A stretch of DNA of 64,000 nt from Pyronema omphalodes (lineage: Eukaryota > Ascomycota > Pezizomycetes > Pezizales > Pyronemataceae): assembly GCA_024516155.1 (NCBI GenBank), contig JAJJXM010000051.1, positions 1 to 64,000 on the forward strand, in the 5' to 3' direction. Below are positions 1 through 10,258 of this stretch, piece by piece (positions within the stretch are counted from its first letter, which is position 1; each line of letters starts with the position of its first letter). The notes below the pieces were generated by a model. That model had not been told where the DNA came from. It did no database searches and saw only the letters and a program-made list of their open reading frames with translations. A program made the position numbers and the translations under genes.

Positions 1-1269
1 TCTTTATGTTATTTGGATTACCTCTTACTCCTCTCGCTCGATCCTTTTACCAACTTGTCTTCTTTTTGATTTCAATACTTATGAAAGCCACAAGTGGTAT
101 TCCCGCATATTATCATCACTTTTGCTGTGTTGGTATCACATCTCCTCCACTGCAGCGTTGCTACCATACTATCTGCTCGTCTTGTAGTAAGCGAGGCTCC
201 ACCATACTCTCGCTACACCACGCTCTCGCTGAACTACCAGCCACTGCTTCCTCGCCCTTCAGCATCCTCCGTGCCTTGTCCCTTTCCCTCCTTCTGCCCT
301 CTCGCTCCCTCTCCCTTCTCCCACAGGTAGCTGCGAACGTAAACACAATGAATATCCACAAATAAATATATCCACAAATAAACACATACAACTAAACATA
401 TCTACAAATAACATGTACAAATAAATATATGCACAAGTAACAAATTCCTCTGGTTTCCCGTTCACTTCACTCGGGCTGTATTCCCTCCCTGACTCACGTC
501 GCTCGATTCCTCTGTCGACACTTTGTGATTTCGATTGCATGATGGAGGATGGAGATATGCACCAGTAGTGTAGTCATTCATCCCTGTCGCAGGGATGCGA
601 TACTCTGAATATGTCACGATGTACTTCGGGTATCCCAAGGAATGGGTGCATAGTGTGAGGTACCTTACGTACCTTAGGTCCCAGGGTCCCTTGAGAAGTT
701 ACCAAGCATGGAGAGTATTCAGCTGGATATGGCCAATTCCACGTCAGAATGATCGTGTTAAGATAGTACCAATTTCACATCCTTGCCATGGCGAGTTACA
801 TTATCGGGCACTGCACACGTTCGAAGTGTAGGCAAAGTCCGGGACATGGTTGAGCTCTTCCTTCTCCTGAGAGGAGTCAAGCTGTGGCGCTACTTAAACC
901 TAATGTCGACTGTACACTGATAAAAGGAAGGGGAGGTGTGGGAGCCTGGCAGGAAGCTGGGTGCTGGTTTCGTTGAGGCTGTGTCACTGCCCGAGTGCTC
1001 TTATACGAACATAACATACTGGCCGGGCAGCGGGGTTGAGCCTTCACCCTTGCAACAGACCACCACCCATCAGAGATCGGCACGGTCCGTCTAGGACAGC
1101 GGACCGGACGGGATCACACTGGTCGTCCGGTCCCGTCCGCAAACCAAAAAAGACGGGACGGAACGGCGGGTGACAGCTGGGCCGTGTGTTTCGGGTGAGC
1201 TAGTTTACAGGAGGTGGTTTTATTCAAGTTTGCCACACATTATGGGCCGCAGCAGCGACGTTTTCAGCA
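1..1269. other. no gene recognised; low-complexity flank
   Basis: No open reading frame here has recognisable domains. Positions 350-440 hold an imperfect short repeat built on ACAAATAAAT-like units. From about 1085 to 1190 there is a GC-rich stretch of GGACCGGAC/GTCCGGTCC words resembling the ends of the hAT-type element that follows, so it may be the remnant of a related insertion. Confidence 0.5.
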
Positions 1270-1277
1270 CTGTAGTA
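1270..1277. repeat. 8-bp target-site duplication, left copy (hAT)
   Basis: CTGTAGTA directly abuts the left inverted repeat; the identical word lies at 2193-2200 directly outside the right inverted repeat. Confidence 0.85.
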
Positions 1278-2192
1278 CAGAGCTCCCCACGGTCCGTCCA
1301 GGACTGCGGACTGGACCGGACCACATGGTGTAGTCCAGTCCAGTCCAATGTTTTCAAGGACTGCAACCATGTAGTCCGGTCCAGTCTTCGCAAGAAAAAG
1401 ACTGGACCGGACTGCAGGTGACTGCAGGACCGCGGGTTTCTCGCTTATCTCTAAGCACTAGTGGGTGGGACAAGTAGTCACGGCTAAAAAACAAGCTGAG
1501 CCCCAGAGAGGCCGGTTGCCGCTCACTCAAGGTAGAGCTAGAATCATCCACTGCAAATTTTTTTTCTCGACGTGTGTTTGCCTTCACCACGGGGTAGTCT
1601 TAAGGATTTTTCTTGTACTCCGTATTTAAGAATTGCTCCAAATAAATCGTGCCGTGACAACCCCACCCCCCCCCCCCCCCCCCCGCCCCCTGCTTTCCCC
1701 ATCACAGTGAGGGTTTTCCCATAAAGGCCTGTCAGTAATTTCACTTTCTTATACACCGCACCCTATTTGTATTCCATTCTATTCGAGACTGCTTGAACTC
1801 AACAGTTAACAATTTGCCATGTCTTCATAGGGAATTGGGGAAAATCGAAAAAAAAAATTGGGAGAATTAGCATGAGAACTTTAGTAAGTCAGTGAGATTA
1901 CTTAGATCTGCTCTCGAGTTATAGTAATCAAATAACGGAGAGTAAATATAACCAGAATGACTGGAAATTCCTGCGCGCTCAAAAACTAAAACAGCAGTCA
2001 CCTACGGTCACCCATGGTCACCTGCGATTGATCTTGCATGACCCTGTGGTCACCTACGGTCACCCACAGGCCGTCCAGTCCACAGTGTGAAAATGACTGC
2101 CAGTCCCAGTCCACGCACCGGACCGGACTGTGATATGTGGTCCGGTCCGGTCCACCGCCAGGACTGGACCGGACGGACCGTGGGGAGCTCTG
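1278..2192. mobile_element. non-autonomous hAT-type element (MITE-like, 915 bp)
   Basis: The two ends form a perfect 22-bp terminal inverted repeat (1278-1299 and 2171-2192) beginning CAGAGCTCCCCACGG. It is flanked on both sides by the same 8-bp word, CTGTAGTA (1270-1277 and 2193-2200). An 8-bp target duplication with CAGRG-type termini is the signature of hAT transposons. The subterminal regions are packed with GGACTGGACCGGAC-like words in both orientations, as expected for transposase-binding repeats. No transposase reading frame is visible inside, so it would have to be mobilised in trans. A run of 19 C lies at 1666-1684 and GGTCACC(T/C) words cluster at 1997-2068. Confidence 0.85.
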
Positions 2193-2200
2193 CTGTAGTA
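2193..2200. repeat. 8-bp target-site duplication, right copy (hAT)
   Basis: CTGTAGTA directly follows the right inverted repeat, matching the copy at 1270-1277. Confidence 0.85.
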
Positions 2201-3046
2201 GATGAACTCTTCATGCTGTACTTTAGTAAAACTTTAACACTCCACGGCAGCTGCACGCTCCACACTGAAATCATTTGGCTGCCTATGGTAGCTTGAAATT
2301 ATCTATGTTTCTTAGTAATATACGGTTTTACTATAAATATTCCTGCTATCCTCTACATTCCATCTTCCACCTGCAAGACTTTTCAACTTCTTTCATTGCC
2401 GCTGTAAGTCGAACATCAACAGCCACTAATCCATTACTAACAGAGTGAAAATATCATAATATCCGCATTAGTTACTGGATCACCCATGCAGTTTCAAAGG
2501 CTGTATGAGATACCCATGGCGCTCTCTACTACGGGGCCTACTCAGTACAGTTAAGGTAACAGAGTCCAATGTGCCGGGGAAGGATGCATTTTAGTGATGG
2601 GAGAATGATCATTGTTATACATCAATATAGTATTTTTATTCGCGAGAAATACCAGATAGCTTGCTTTAATTCGTGCAATGCATCAGGATTATCTCAGCAG
2701 AATTCCATAAGCCGTAGTAAAGACCAACTGGAGCGAGTGACCGGTCATGACGCTAGCCGTGCTCACTCACGGTCACCCGCGGTCTGTCCGGTGCGACCGT
2801 GCCTGGCACCCACGTACTATTGCAGTACATTTTCAATGTCACCGTGATTTGTAAATTAGCCCCGTGTGTTATGGGAGCCACTGGGCCACAGTACGCGTAC
2901 TGGGTCATACAATATCACTTGCGATATCATAATAATTGATGATTAATTGACCCTTGTATTTCATCTGCTAGGTATCACGCTTCTTCAAAAATTTGGCGGA
3001 AATTCTGCATATTTAAAACAGTATTTTATTTATACTGGGAAGTACT
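2201..3046. other. no gene recognised
   Basis: AT-rich sequence without a convincing reading frame. A GC-rich patch at about 2735-2812 carries GGTCACC and GTCCGG words like those of the hAT element and may be one end of an older relative. The last part is the 3' flank of the phospholipase gene, which ends at 3047. Confidence 0.5.
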
Positions 3047-6000
3047 CTAAAACCTATCTCCCTCCCAACTAAACCGTGCGCTACTATCGTCATCTGAAAT
3101 ATCGACGCCAAAAGAAATACTATCAACCATGCTCGATACTTCGTCTAGCATAGTCTTATGCAGAGCTTTCGGAAGAATCTCTCCTCTTTTCCTTTTTGTA
3201 CAGAGATACATCGCAAGTACAAATTGTGGAAACAGTAAACTCCCGGATTTGGTAGTGTCGGCAAGTTTTAATATTTCAGGGAGTTCGGTTGGAGGAAGGC
3301 CAGATTTTAATAGAATCTCTTGAGCGCGAAATTCTTGCTTTAATATTAGCATTCGTTCTGCACCATCTCAATTGTTTCAAAACTCACCGCATAAAGCCTG
3401 CTCCCCCTGTACCTCTGCCCTGAACGTGCGTTCGATTCTCGTCTGGGTGCTTTGAGAAACAAATGATAGCCTTTTGTATCTAGGGACAAAGGTAATAATC
3501 TCAATCATATTTTCAACTTCACTTTTCATTCGCTCGGGAAGACAATTTGGAAACCTCTGTCCTTGCTGCCTCATTCTACAGAAGTACATCGCAAGTACAA
3601 ATTCGGGGAAGAATAAACTTCCGGATCGTGTTGTATCGGATAATTCCCAGGCTATAACAAGGTCTGAAAGAGGAAGGCCAGTCGCATCCAGAATTGTACG
3701 AGCTGCAGCACCTTTGTTCGATATCAGCACCACGGAAGCCAATTTGTAGGGTTTCGATTAGGAGAATTAATAACATACTAGAAAGAGCTTTTTCTCCCTC
3801 CTCTATTGCGCTATTAAACATTTCCGCACATCTCATCTGTTCCTCGGCTGTAACGAATGAAAGCCTCAATTCCGGAACAGTATAATCGGTACTTGGCGGA
3901 GGTGTTGTGGGACGAGAATGCGTGCTTGATATTGAAGGACGCGGAGTTAGTGGATAATTATGTGGCTGCTGTGTGGGAAGTTCATAAATCTCTTCCTGCG
4001 GAGTTTTTGGGTGCCAGCTAAGTGATATCGATCTTGAAAGATGCGGAGTTACGGGGCTAGAATCTGCGCTTGGTACAGAAGGATTTGGACGCGCGGGACA
4101 AAACTGTGTGTGCTGTACTGGAAGCTCATGAACCTGCTGCTGATCTGTCTGTAGAGGCCAAGTGTGAGATATTGGTAGTGAAGGACGAAGTACTGGAGGG
4201 TCAGAATGTATTCTTGACATCGAACGACGCGGTGTTAAAAGATGGAAAGCTGGATGTTGTATAGAAAGCCTTTGTGTCTGTGGCTGTTGAACCTGCGGAG
4301 TTTCAGATTGTTGAGATTGTTGAGGCCAGGTTTCTGATCCTGATGTCGAATTACGCCGTGATATGGGTTGTGTATATTCACTTGATGTTGAAGGACGTGG
4401 TGCTTCATGTCCAAGTTGATGTGGCTTTAATACTGGGAGCTCATGTATCTGTTGCAGTTGGATCCGCGGAGGCGAGATAGGGAATACAGATGGAGAATCT
4501 CTGGACATTGGTCTTTGTGTACTACCTTCGGTTCCGGAATGTTGCCGCTGTGGAATCTGATGCCATAGATCTTGATAATCCATGGCTGGTACCTCAAAAT
4601 ATGGTGGCGGTTGCTGTTGTTGCTCGATAAAACTAGCCTCGACGGCTGTACCTCTATATCGAGATACCGAGACATTTCGCATAAGATTTGATGCAGCCGC
4701 TTCCACCCTCGGTGAAGCAGGGTGATTTGCAGCCGTGTGCCCCCCAATAATTACATCAACAAGCGTATCTATATCTCGACTAATGCTTACCTCCCTCAGA
4801 TACTGTTCAGTGTGAGCCCTAACTTCGCTCAGTTTTTGCCATTCTTCTAGGGTTATTGCCTGCATCCCCTGGTGCACGTTAAATCGAAAGTATCTATTAG
4901 GCCTATCGGCAAAACTTTGTCCAACTTCCTCTGCTACACGAGTTGCATCTGTTGCCAGTCGTTTCAGCACCTCAATAATCATCAATGGCCATATTTTCTG
5001 CAAGACAGTCGTGGGCTCCGATAAACTGATACAACCCTGGTGACCTGTTCCGATACTAACGATGCAATCGATTTCCCGGCTTCTAAATAAATGGCCTGCT
5101 TCATCAAGAAGCACGCGCGTTGGGTTGTTGCATCCAAGTCCAGCATCCACGTAACGTACTTCAGATCCTGGAGCTCCAATTGATATTGACTTGAAAAACG
5201 TCGGAGCAGCGGTGGTTGCTCGTGCAGCTTGCCATATTTTGCACATGGGACTAGATGTTGGTACTCTATACGTTCGAAATAGGGTAGGACGGCCGATATT
5301 ATTTGCAGAGACAGCGCAGACAAAACTACCCGTTTATTTGGCGTCAGAATTATCTCGTTCAAAAATGCGAAAATCTGAAAGAGGACGAAATACATACGCT
5401 TTGCAAACTTGAGAATCTTCTCGGGTATCCAACATATCTTCTTCGCCATCCCAAGATTCGCCGTATAACTTGACAACCTTTTTTACAGCCTCTTCTAGCT
5501 TTGTTGCTTTATAATATCCCTCTTGGAAGAGATGTTTCCGCTCGCTGAACACATACTTCGAGAAATCGCTATATGCTGCAATGGCATCCGCCACAGACAT
5601 CTGGAGTCTTCCTAGCATGAGAGCGATTAATCTTCAACTCGTCAGTTTCAATTCCGTTGTAATTATAACTATCGCAAGGATAATAATAGACAGATAGTTA
5701 CGAACCCTCCTGTAGATGTACCGCCGATAAGATCGAAATACTCAATGGACTGTCAGCCAAAACTGAATTCAAAGTCACATAAATGCATGGTTGGATACTA
5801 TCAGACGTACCTGGTGTGGGCGAGGAACTTCTTCCAGCCCTTGTCTGTCTTTAATTCTTATCATTATTTCCTCCAAAATGAGTAACTCCGATATTCCTCT
5901 GATGCCACCGCCATCTGTGATCGACCATACAAATCAGTACATATATACGCTGACACTTAGTTGAGGAATGCTAAAACAAAATTCAACATCCAGATAAAAT

Positions 6001-6966
6001 CCGATATTTTCTTCTATAGATTTTTCTACCCATCTATAATACTCACCTAACGATAATAGGCGTAATCCTCGTGTTTGAGATTGCCGCATTATGTGAGCCA
6101 TTTCAGTGACTAGGAGACCAGGAGTATCCGAGAGACGACGACGTAACGTTAACGATTCTTCAGCGTGTAAGGAAAATTTCAAACATAAAAGGATTTTTTT
6201 TTGAACAATAAAAAGAAAGAAACATACGTACCCGAGTATGCAAGTACAATAGGCATCCATATTCCCCGCACGCCACGTCGCACTTGTGCTTCAAGATTCT
6301 GCATAATTAATTTGATGTTTCGAACACAAAATTCAGCAGGTGGACATATGCAGGATAACCCGCAGGATAACCCGCAGGAAGGCTAGGGCTACATTACCAA
6401 TAGTAATCCAAGCCCTATCTAGAAATGGACCTCAGGTACTTTATGAATATCATCATCATACTCCTGATCTCGGAATTCCTTTCAAAATCAAGGCTTTGAA
6501 TTGTCCAATAATTGCTTTTCGTATCCCCTCTCTGTAAACAACAGGTTTTATCCAGGGACCCGTTTCGAGGCGTACTTTTCCCCCTCCGCTTTTATAATTT
6601 CAATCAGCTGAGTTAGAATTCAATTCAGCTGATCATAATATGCAAATGCAGAAGACTGGGGATACTTAGATGAGTCTTGGAACTACTCAAAAACTCGTCT
6701 TATTATCGGATCTTTTCCCTTGGCTGCCTTGTATACTTGTTTCGCCTCTTAGTCCGTTAACGCGTCCACGTTTCGATACATGCCAAAAATTGAGATAGGC
6801 ACTCATACATATGCAGAAACTCCGTGGCATGGCATTTATCTGGAGGTAATTTGGTCTAATGCGACATGGGGGCAGGCCTGCGGATTTCGGCTGCGAGCCG
6901 ACGCACCGCATCTTGACATGAACTCACGGGACGTATTTGCAGTGCGGGGCATGTAGAAGATGGCAT
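3047..6966 (-). CDS. patatin-like phospholipase with repetitive linker and two C-terminal EH/EF-hand modules
   Basis: Multi-exon minus-strand gene, roughly 1,000 residues. Exons that join cleanly in frame show, in order: an N-terminal region with AQVRRGVRGIWMPIVLAYS (about 6215-6280); the patatin oxyanion loop DGGGIRG (about 5900); the nucleophile elbow GGTSTGG (about 5715, Ser catalytic); then VSANNIGRPTLFRTYR and the second catalytic residue in DAGLGCNNP (about 5130), so the Ser-Asp dyad is intact. A Gln/Pro/Ser-rich linker follows (3899-4463), then two EH-like units: IAWELSDTTRSGSLFFPEF (about 3625) and LPEILKLADTTKSGSLLF (about 3260). Introns near 5280-5395, 3720-3770 and 3320-3375 have GTATGT/GTGAGT donors and restore the frame. 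A candidate first exon starts at ATG 6966 with a GTGAGT donor at 6927. Stretch 6600-6760 is unresolved, so the N-terminus is tentative. Patatins hydrolyse acyl lipids; EH domains bind NPF motifs in endocytic proteins. The combined role is inference. Confidence 0.8.
3899..4463 (-). repeat. imperfect ~47-residue tandem repeat in the phospholipase linker
   Basis: The linker between the patatin and EH parts contains at least three, probably four, degenerate units spaced about 47-58 codons apart. Unit marks are IHELPV, QRLSIQ, VHELPV and IYELPT, each followed by a proline-rich stretch with RPS, then S/R-rich residues and a W-P or W-H-P. It is low in predicted order and rich in Q, P and S. Confidence 0.65.
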
Positions 6967-7303
6967 TTCATTTTCGCATACAAAATTAGGCATCTAAATG
7001 AGATATTCCAGAGGGCTGTATATATGAAGGCTTCTGCTCATGACTTGTAGTATATTAAGGTGGCAGTTTTTTGTAAGAAATACGTCATGCGCTAGCACCA
7101 GCAGTTGAAACGTTATATCAATGCGGCATGAACAAAAACATAGCCTCTCCCAAGAAACATTAGATAGTCCGATTCATTTTGAACTAATAAAGCCCAGCTC
7201 AATTCTTATCCAGATGACCTCTGTCTTTCGTTAATTATCTTCTCGATCGTAAAAAGCAATTATCGCTCGCTCAAATTACAAGTACACGCATTCTGTCCCT
7301 CAC
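6967..7303. other. intergenic; candidate promoter of the phospholipase gene
   Basis: A 337-bp AT-rich gap between the 3' end of the Chs5 gene (7304) and the putative start of the phospholipase (6966), both read leftward. It would hold the phospholipase promoter and the Chs5 3' end. No specific motif stands out. Confidence 0.4.
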
Positions 7304-8537
7304 TCATAGCTGAACACTCTCGAATTTTTCCTCGCTCTTCTTTCTATTCCGTTCGTTAGCCTCCTCATCATCGGGCTTTAACCAAGCCGGAGCTGCTGAC
7401 TCATTTGGAGACTCCTTTGCATGTTCCTCCTTCTCTTTTACTTCCTTATCGCTTCCTTCCTCCTCGTCCTTCTCCTCAATCTTCTCCTCCGGCTTGGGAG
7501 AAGGCACTGGTGTTTCCACCTTCGAAGGTGCGTTACTTCCTTCGCTTCTTTCACTTCCATTGTCCTGGGGCGGTGGCGACTGCTGTTGCTGTACCGGCGG
7601 CGACATGGGACTAGCCACACTCTGCCTCCTAGGACTTGTGGGGGTATTCGCTGACTGCGCCGGTTGTGTCTGAGGTCTTGCCGGCGGCATACTCTGCCGA
7701 ATCTTTGACATCTCAACACCCAAGTAGTAATTCCGAGCCACAACAATTCTTCCCTCCCTCTCACAAGCCTCGATCCACTCTGGTCTAACTACCGGAATAT
7801 TCATTTCTAGTGCCCTCTCCCAGGCATGCCCACGACCTTCCGTGCACACAAAGTGAGTAGTATCAATCCTAACAGAGTCCTGTAGAGGCTTGGCTCCGAT
7901 GCGTTGCAAGGCGGCTTCTAGGTTTTCGCGAGTTGTGGGGGGCATAACACCAGGGCAGACAGTGATACCGGAGAGATCCGTCATCTTATGAGTTCTAACG
8001 GTAACTTTATCGGAAGAATAGGTACCGGCGGAGGTGCGTAGGACAAGGTGAAAGGTGTACTCCTCTCCGACCGCGAGACCAGAGATCTTGGTGGAAGTGT
8101 GGGCGGTAGGATTTGGAATGGCTCCGGCTTTAGCATTGTTGCGGTAGAGAGTTAGAGAGCGAAGGGTAGCAGTAGCGAGCTCGATGGGGTCCCATTCAAG
8201 AACAATTGAGGTTTGGGTAGCATTTCTTAGGCGGAGGACTGGCTTTTTGGGAGAGTTGACACCGTAGAGGTTGTAGATTTCGTCTTGAAGTGCTGAGAAG
8301 GAATCCTTTGCAATTGCTTCGGCGGCAGCATTTCGTGCAACTTGAATGTCGACGATAGAACCAGAGGTGATGCCGGGTGGGAGAAGAATAGAAGGGAACT
8401 CGATCTGGAGCTTGCGTTAGCTTACGTCACCGGTGAATTGAAGCTTGAAAGGAAAAGCTGCTCACCAGACGCTTATCTTCTGTGAGAAGAATTGCGAGAC
8501 CAGCGTCAAGCTTTCCGACTGTGAGTGATATCAGCAT
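7304..8537 (-). CDS. CHS5: Chs5-like exomer scaffold (chitin synthase III export)
   Basis: Two exons (8466-8537 and 7304-8410) with a 55-nt intron (GTGAGC donor, CAAG acceptor) give about 392 residues. The start at 8537 begins MLISLTVGKLDAG, as in Chs5 proteins. An N-terminal helical region is followed by a fibronectin-III domain (about residues 79-166, with SIVLEWDPIELATATL and AGTYSSDKVTVRTHK), then a BRCT domain (about 167-258, with THFVCTEGRGHAWERA and PVVRPEWIEACEREGRIV). This FN3-BRCT pair is the Arf1-binding module of the exomer coat, which carries Chs3-type chitin synthase from the trans-Golgi to the plasma membrane. The C-terminal third is Pro/Ser/Gln-rich then Glu/Lys-rich, likely disordered. 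It is shorter than the yeast protein. Confidence 0.9.
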
Positions 8538-9132
8538 TGTCGAACAGAATGTATGTAGCTAGTTGTAGCTCTTGGTAGCTAAAGTGGGCTGATGGCGGGT
8601 TAGTGGAGGTTCATGGGTGACAGGTGGCAGCCGCATCGTCCGGGTAAGTAAAGTATCAGATGCACGTATATAGCCCGGATGGTACTTGTGTCACGTGATC
8701 GACGCCAGCTAGACACACAAATCCATACAAGCAACCTCCCACCATGATTTGACTCGTGGAGATATTGCGATATGCTTCAAGCTAAGAATATTATCGGTTG
8801 AGCTGTTCTTTTTTATACATCGCCACTTTGGTTCACTATAGGTCAAAATAAAGTTCGTATCACTGGAACTTGAAAGATATTGATGCGGTAGTTATAGTTG
8901 TACTCTATTCTGCTACAATATGTGGAAACTTAATGGGTTCCTAGTTCAAGGCCTTGGCTATTGCCTAATTTGTAATCATAAATTCATAAAATCTGTACTT
9001 TAATACATATCCTACTCAGACTAACAATTAAAACTGATAATTAACGCCGAATTTCAAAAACGCCTAGAAGCAGCTCCTTCAGCGGGTGTCGTTCAATCAT
9101 AAGACATATTAAGCGCGCTGTAAACTTTCGCA
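8538..9132. other. intergenic; Chs5 promoter and Sel1 gene 3' flank
   Basis: A 595-bp gap. A CACGTG palindrome occurs at about 8693 (GTCACGTGATCGAC), a common bHLH or CBF1-type site, upstream of the Chs5 start. No coding potential is seen. Confidence 0.4.
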
Positions 9133-10258
9133 TTATTTCGGCATCCATTTATCCTTATGGAACCTATAAAGAATTTAATCAATATTCGTTTGGCAATGAT
9201 TAAAAAATTAAAGACGAGACTTACCAGGTATTCGACGGGATAGTATATCCCTGTTCTTCACCCATTCTGAAATATTTGGCTGCTTCCATCTACACATAAT
9301 CGACTCTGGTTAGTAATAAATCCCAGATTCAACATTACAAACAGAAGAAGAATATTACCTTGTCGGCTTTTGAAACATGGTTTCCGTTCTCGCCATATAA
9401 GGCCATAGCATAGGCTAGCTGGCAGTCTCCATCACCATTATCTGCACCAGTTTTGTAATATTTGAATGCTTCACTCCGGCTCTGCTTGACGCCCCGTCCA
9501 TACATATAAGAGTTTCCTATCTACTCCTCGTTAGTTTTTATGTAGGGAATCTAAGATTAAAAGACAAACCTCATACAGAGCATGATTCATAGCCTTCTTC
9601 GCATTTATCTTCTCCTCTGGTGTCACTGTTGGAATTGAGGCACTATTGTACGCTGCAAGCTTCAAATATTCAAATCCTTCTTCCATATCCTGATCGGTAC
9701 CCCAACCATTCTGCAATGCCAATCCGAACATAATCTGTGACTTAGGGTGGTTGCCTTCACTAGGGTTGGCAAGTGACCTCAATATTTCGGTGCTCTTCTG
9801 GTAGTCCTTGTTATTATGTAATTTTATCGCCAGGTTAAATTCAGACTATTGAATATCAATCAGCTTAGAATTATCACTAGTACAAAAAGGACACCTACTT
9901 CCTCTGGTGGGGTAGTATAGCTTGCTCTCCGGCTACGGGACTGTGTGTTGGGTGCTTGATCTAAGGCTAGAGCTATCGCGCGATCTTCCGCTGACATTTC
10001 ACTATTTTCACTATTCACAGGGACCGAATGGTTTCGTCGGTGCCCAAATAACATCTTACGCCAGCCATGTTTAGATGAGTCGGTGGCTGTCGTGGAAGCA
10101 CGCGGTCGCGTTTGTTCATTGCCTTGAGGTCCTAGGATCTCTTCTCTGGTGTACTTCGAGACGTTAATATCTCAATATTAATTCCAGGGTAGATGTGGAT
10201 CTCTTACTGTATCACTTCGAACGATTGTAGGAATGTTCTTGGATTCCGTTCGTGACAT
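9133..10258 (-). CDS. Sel1-repeat protein
   Basis: Six exons can be joined in frame from ATG 10258 to TAA 9133, with introns at about 10154-10207 (GTAAGA), 9846-9898 (GTAGGT), about 9530-9570 (GTTTGT), about 9290-9360 (GTAATA) and about 9165-9230 (GTAAGT). The last intron splits a Trp codon. The product is about 280 residues. The N-terminus is polar (MSRTESKNIPTIVRS), and later exons contain Sel1/TPR-like units: FGLALQNGWGTDQDMEEGFE, SYMYGRGVKQSRSEAFKYY, CQLAYAMALYGENGN and AAKYFRMGEEQGY. Sel1 repeats are protein-binding alpha-solenoids. In fungi they occur in chitin synthase activators (Skt5/Chs4 type) and in ER quality-control factors, but this protein is much shorter than Skt5, so its partner is unknown. 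It lies directly upstream of Chs5 on the same strand. Confidence 0.75.
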
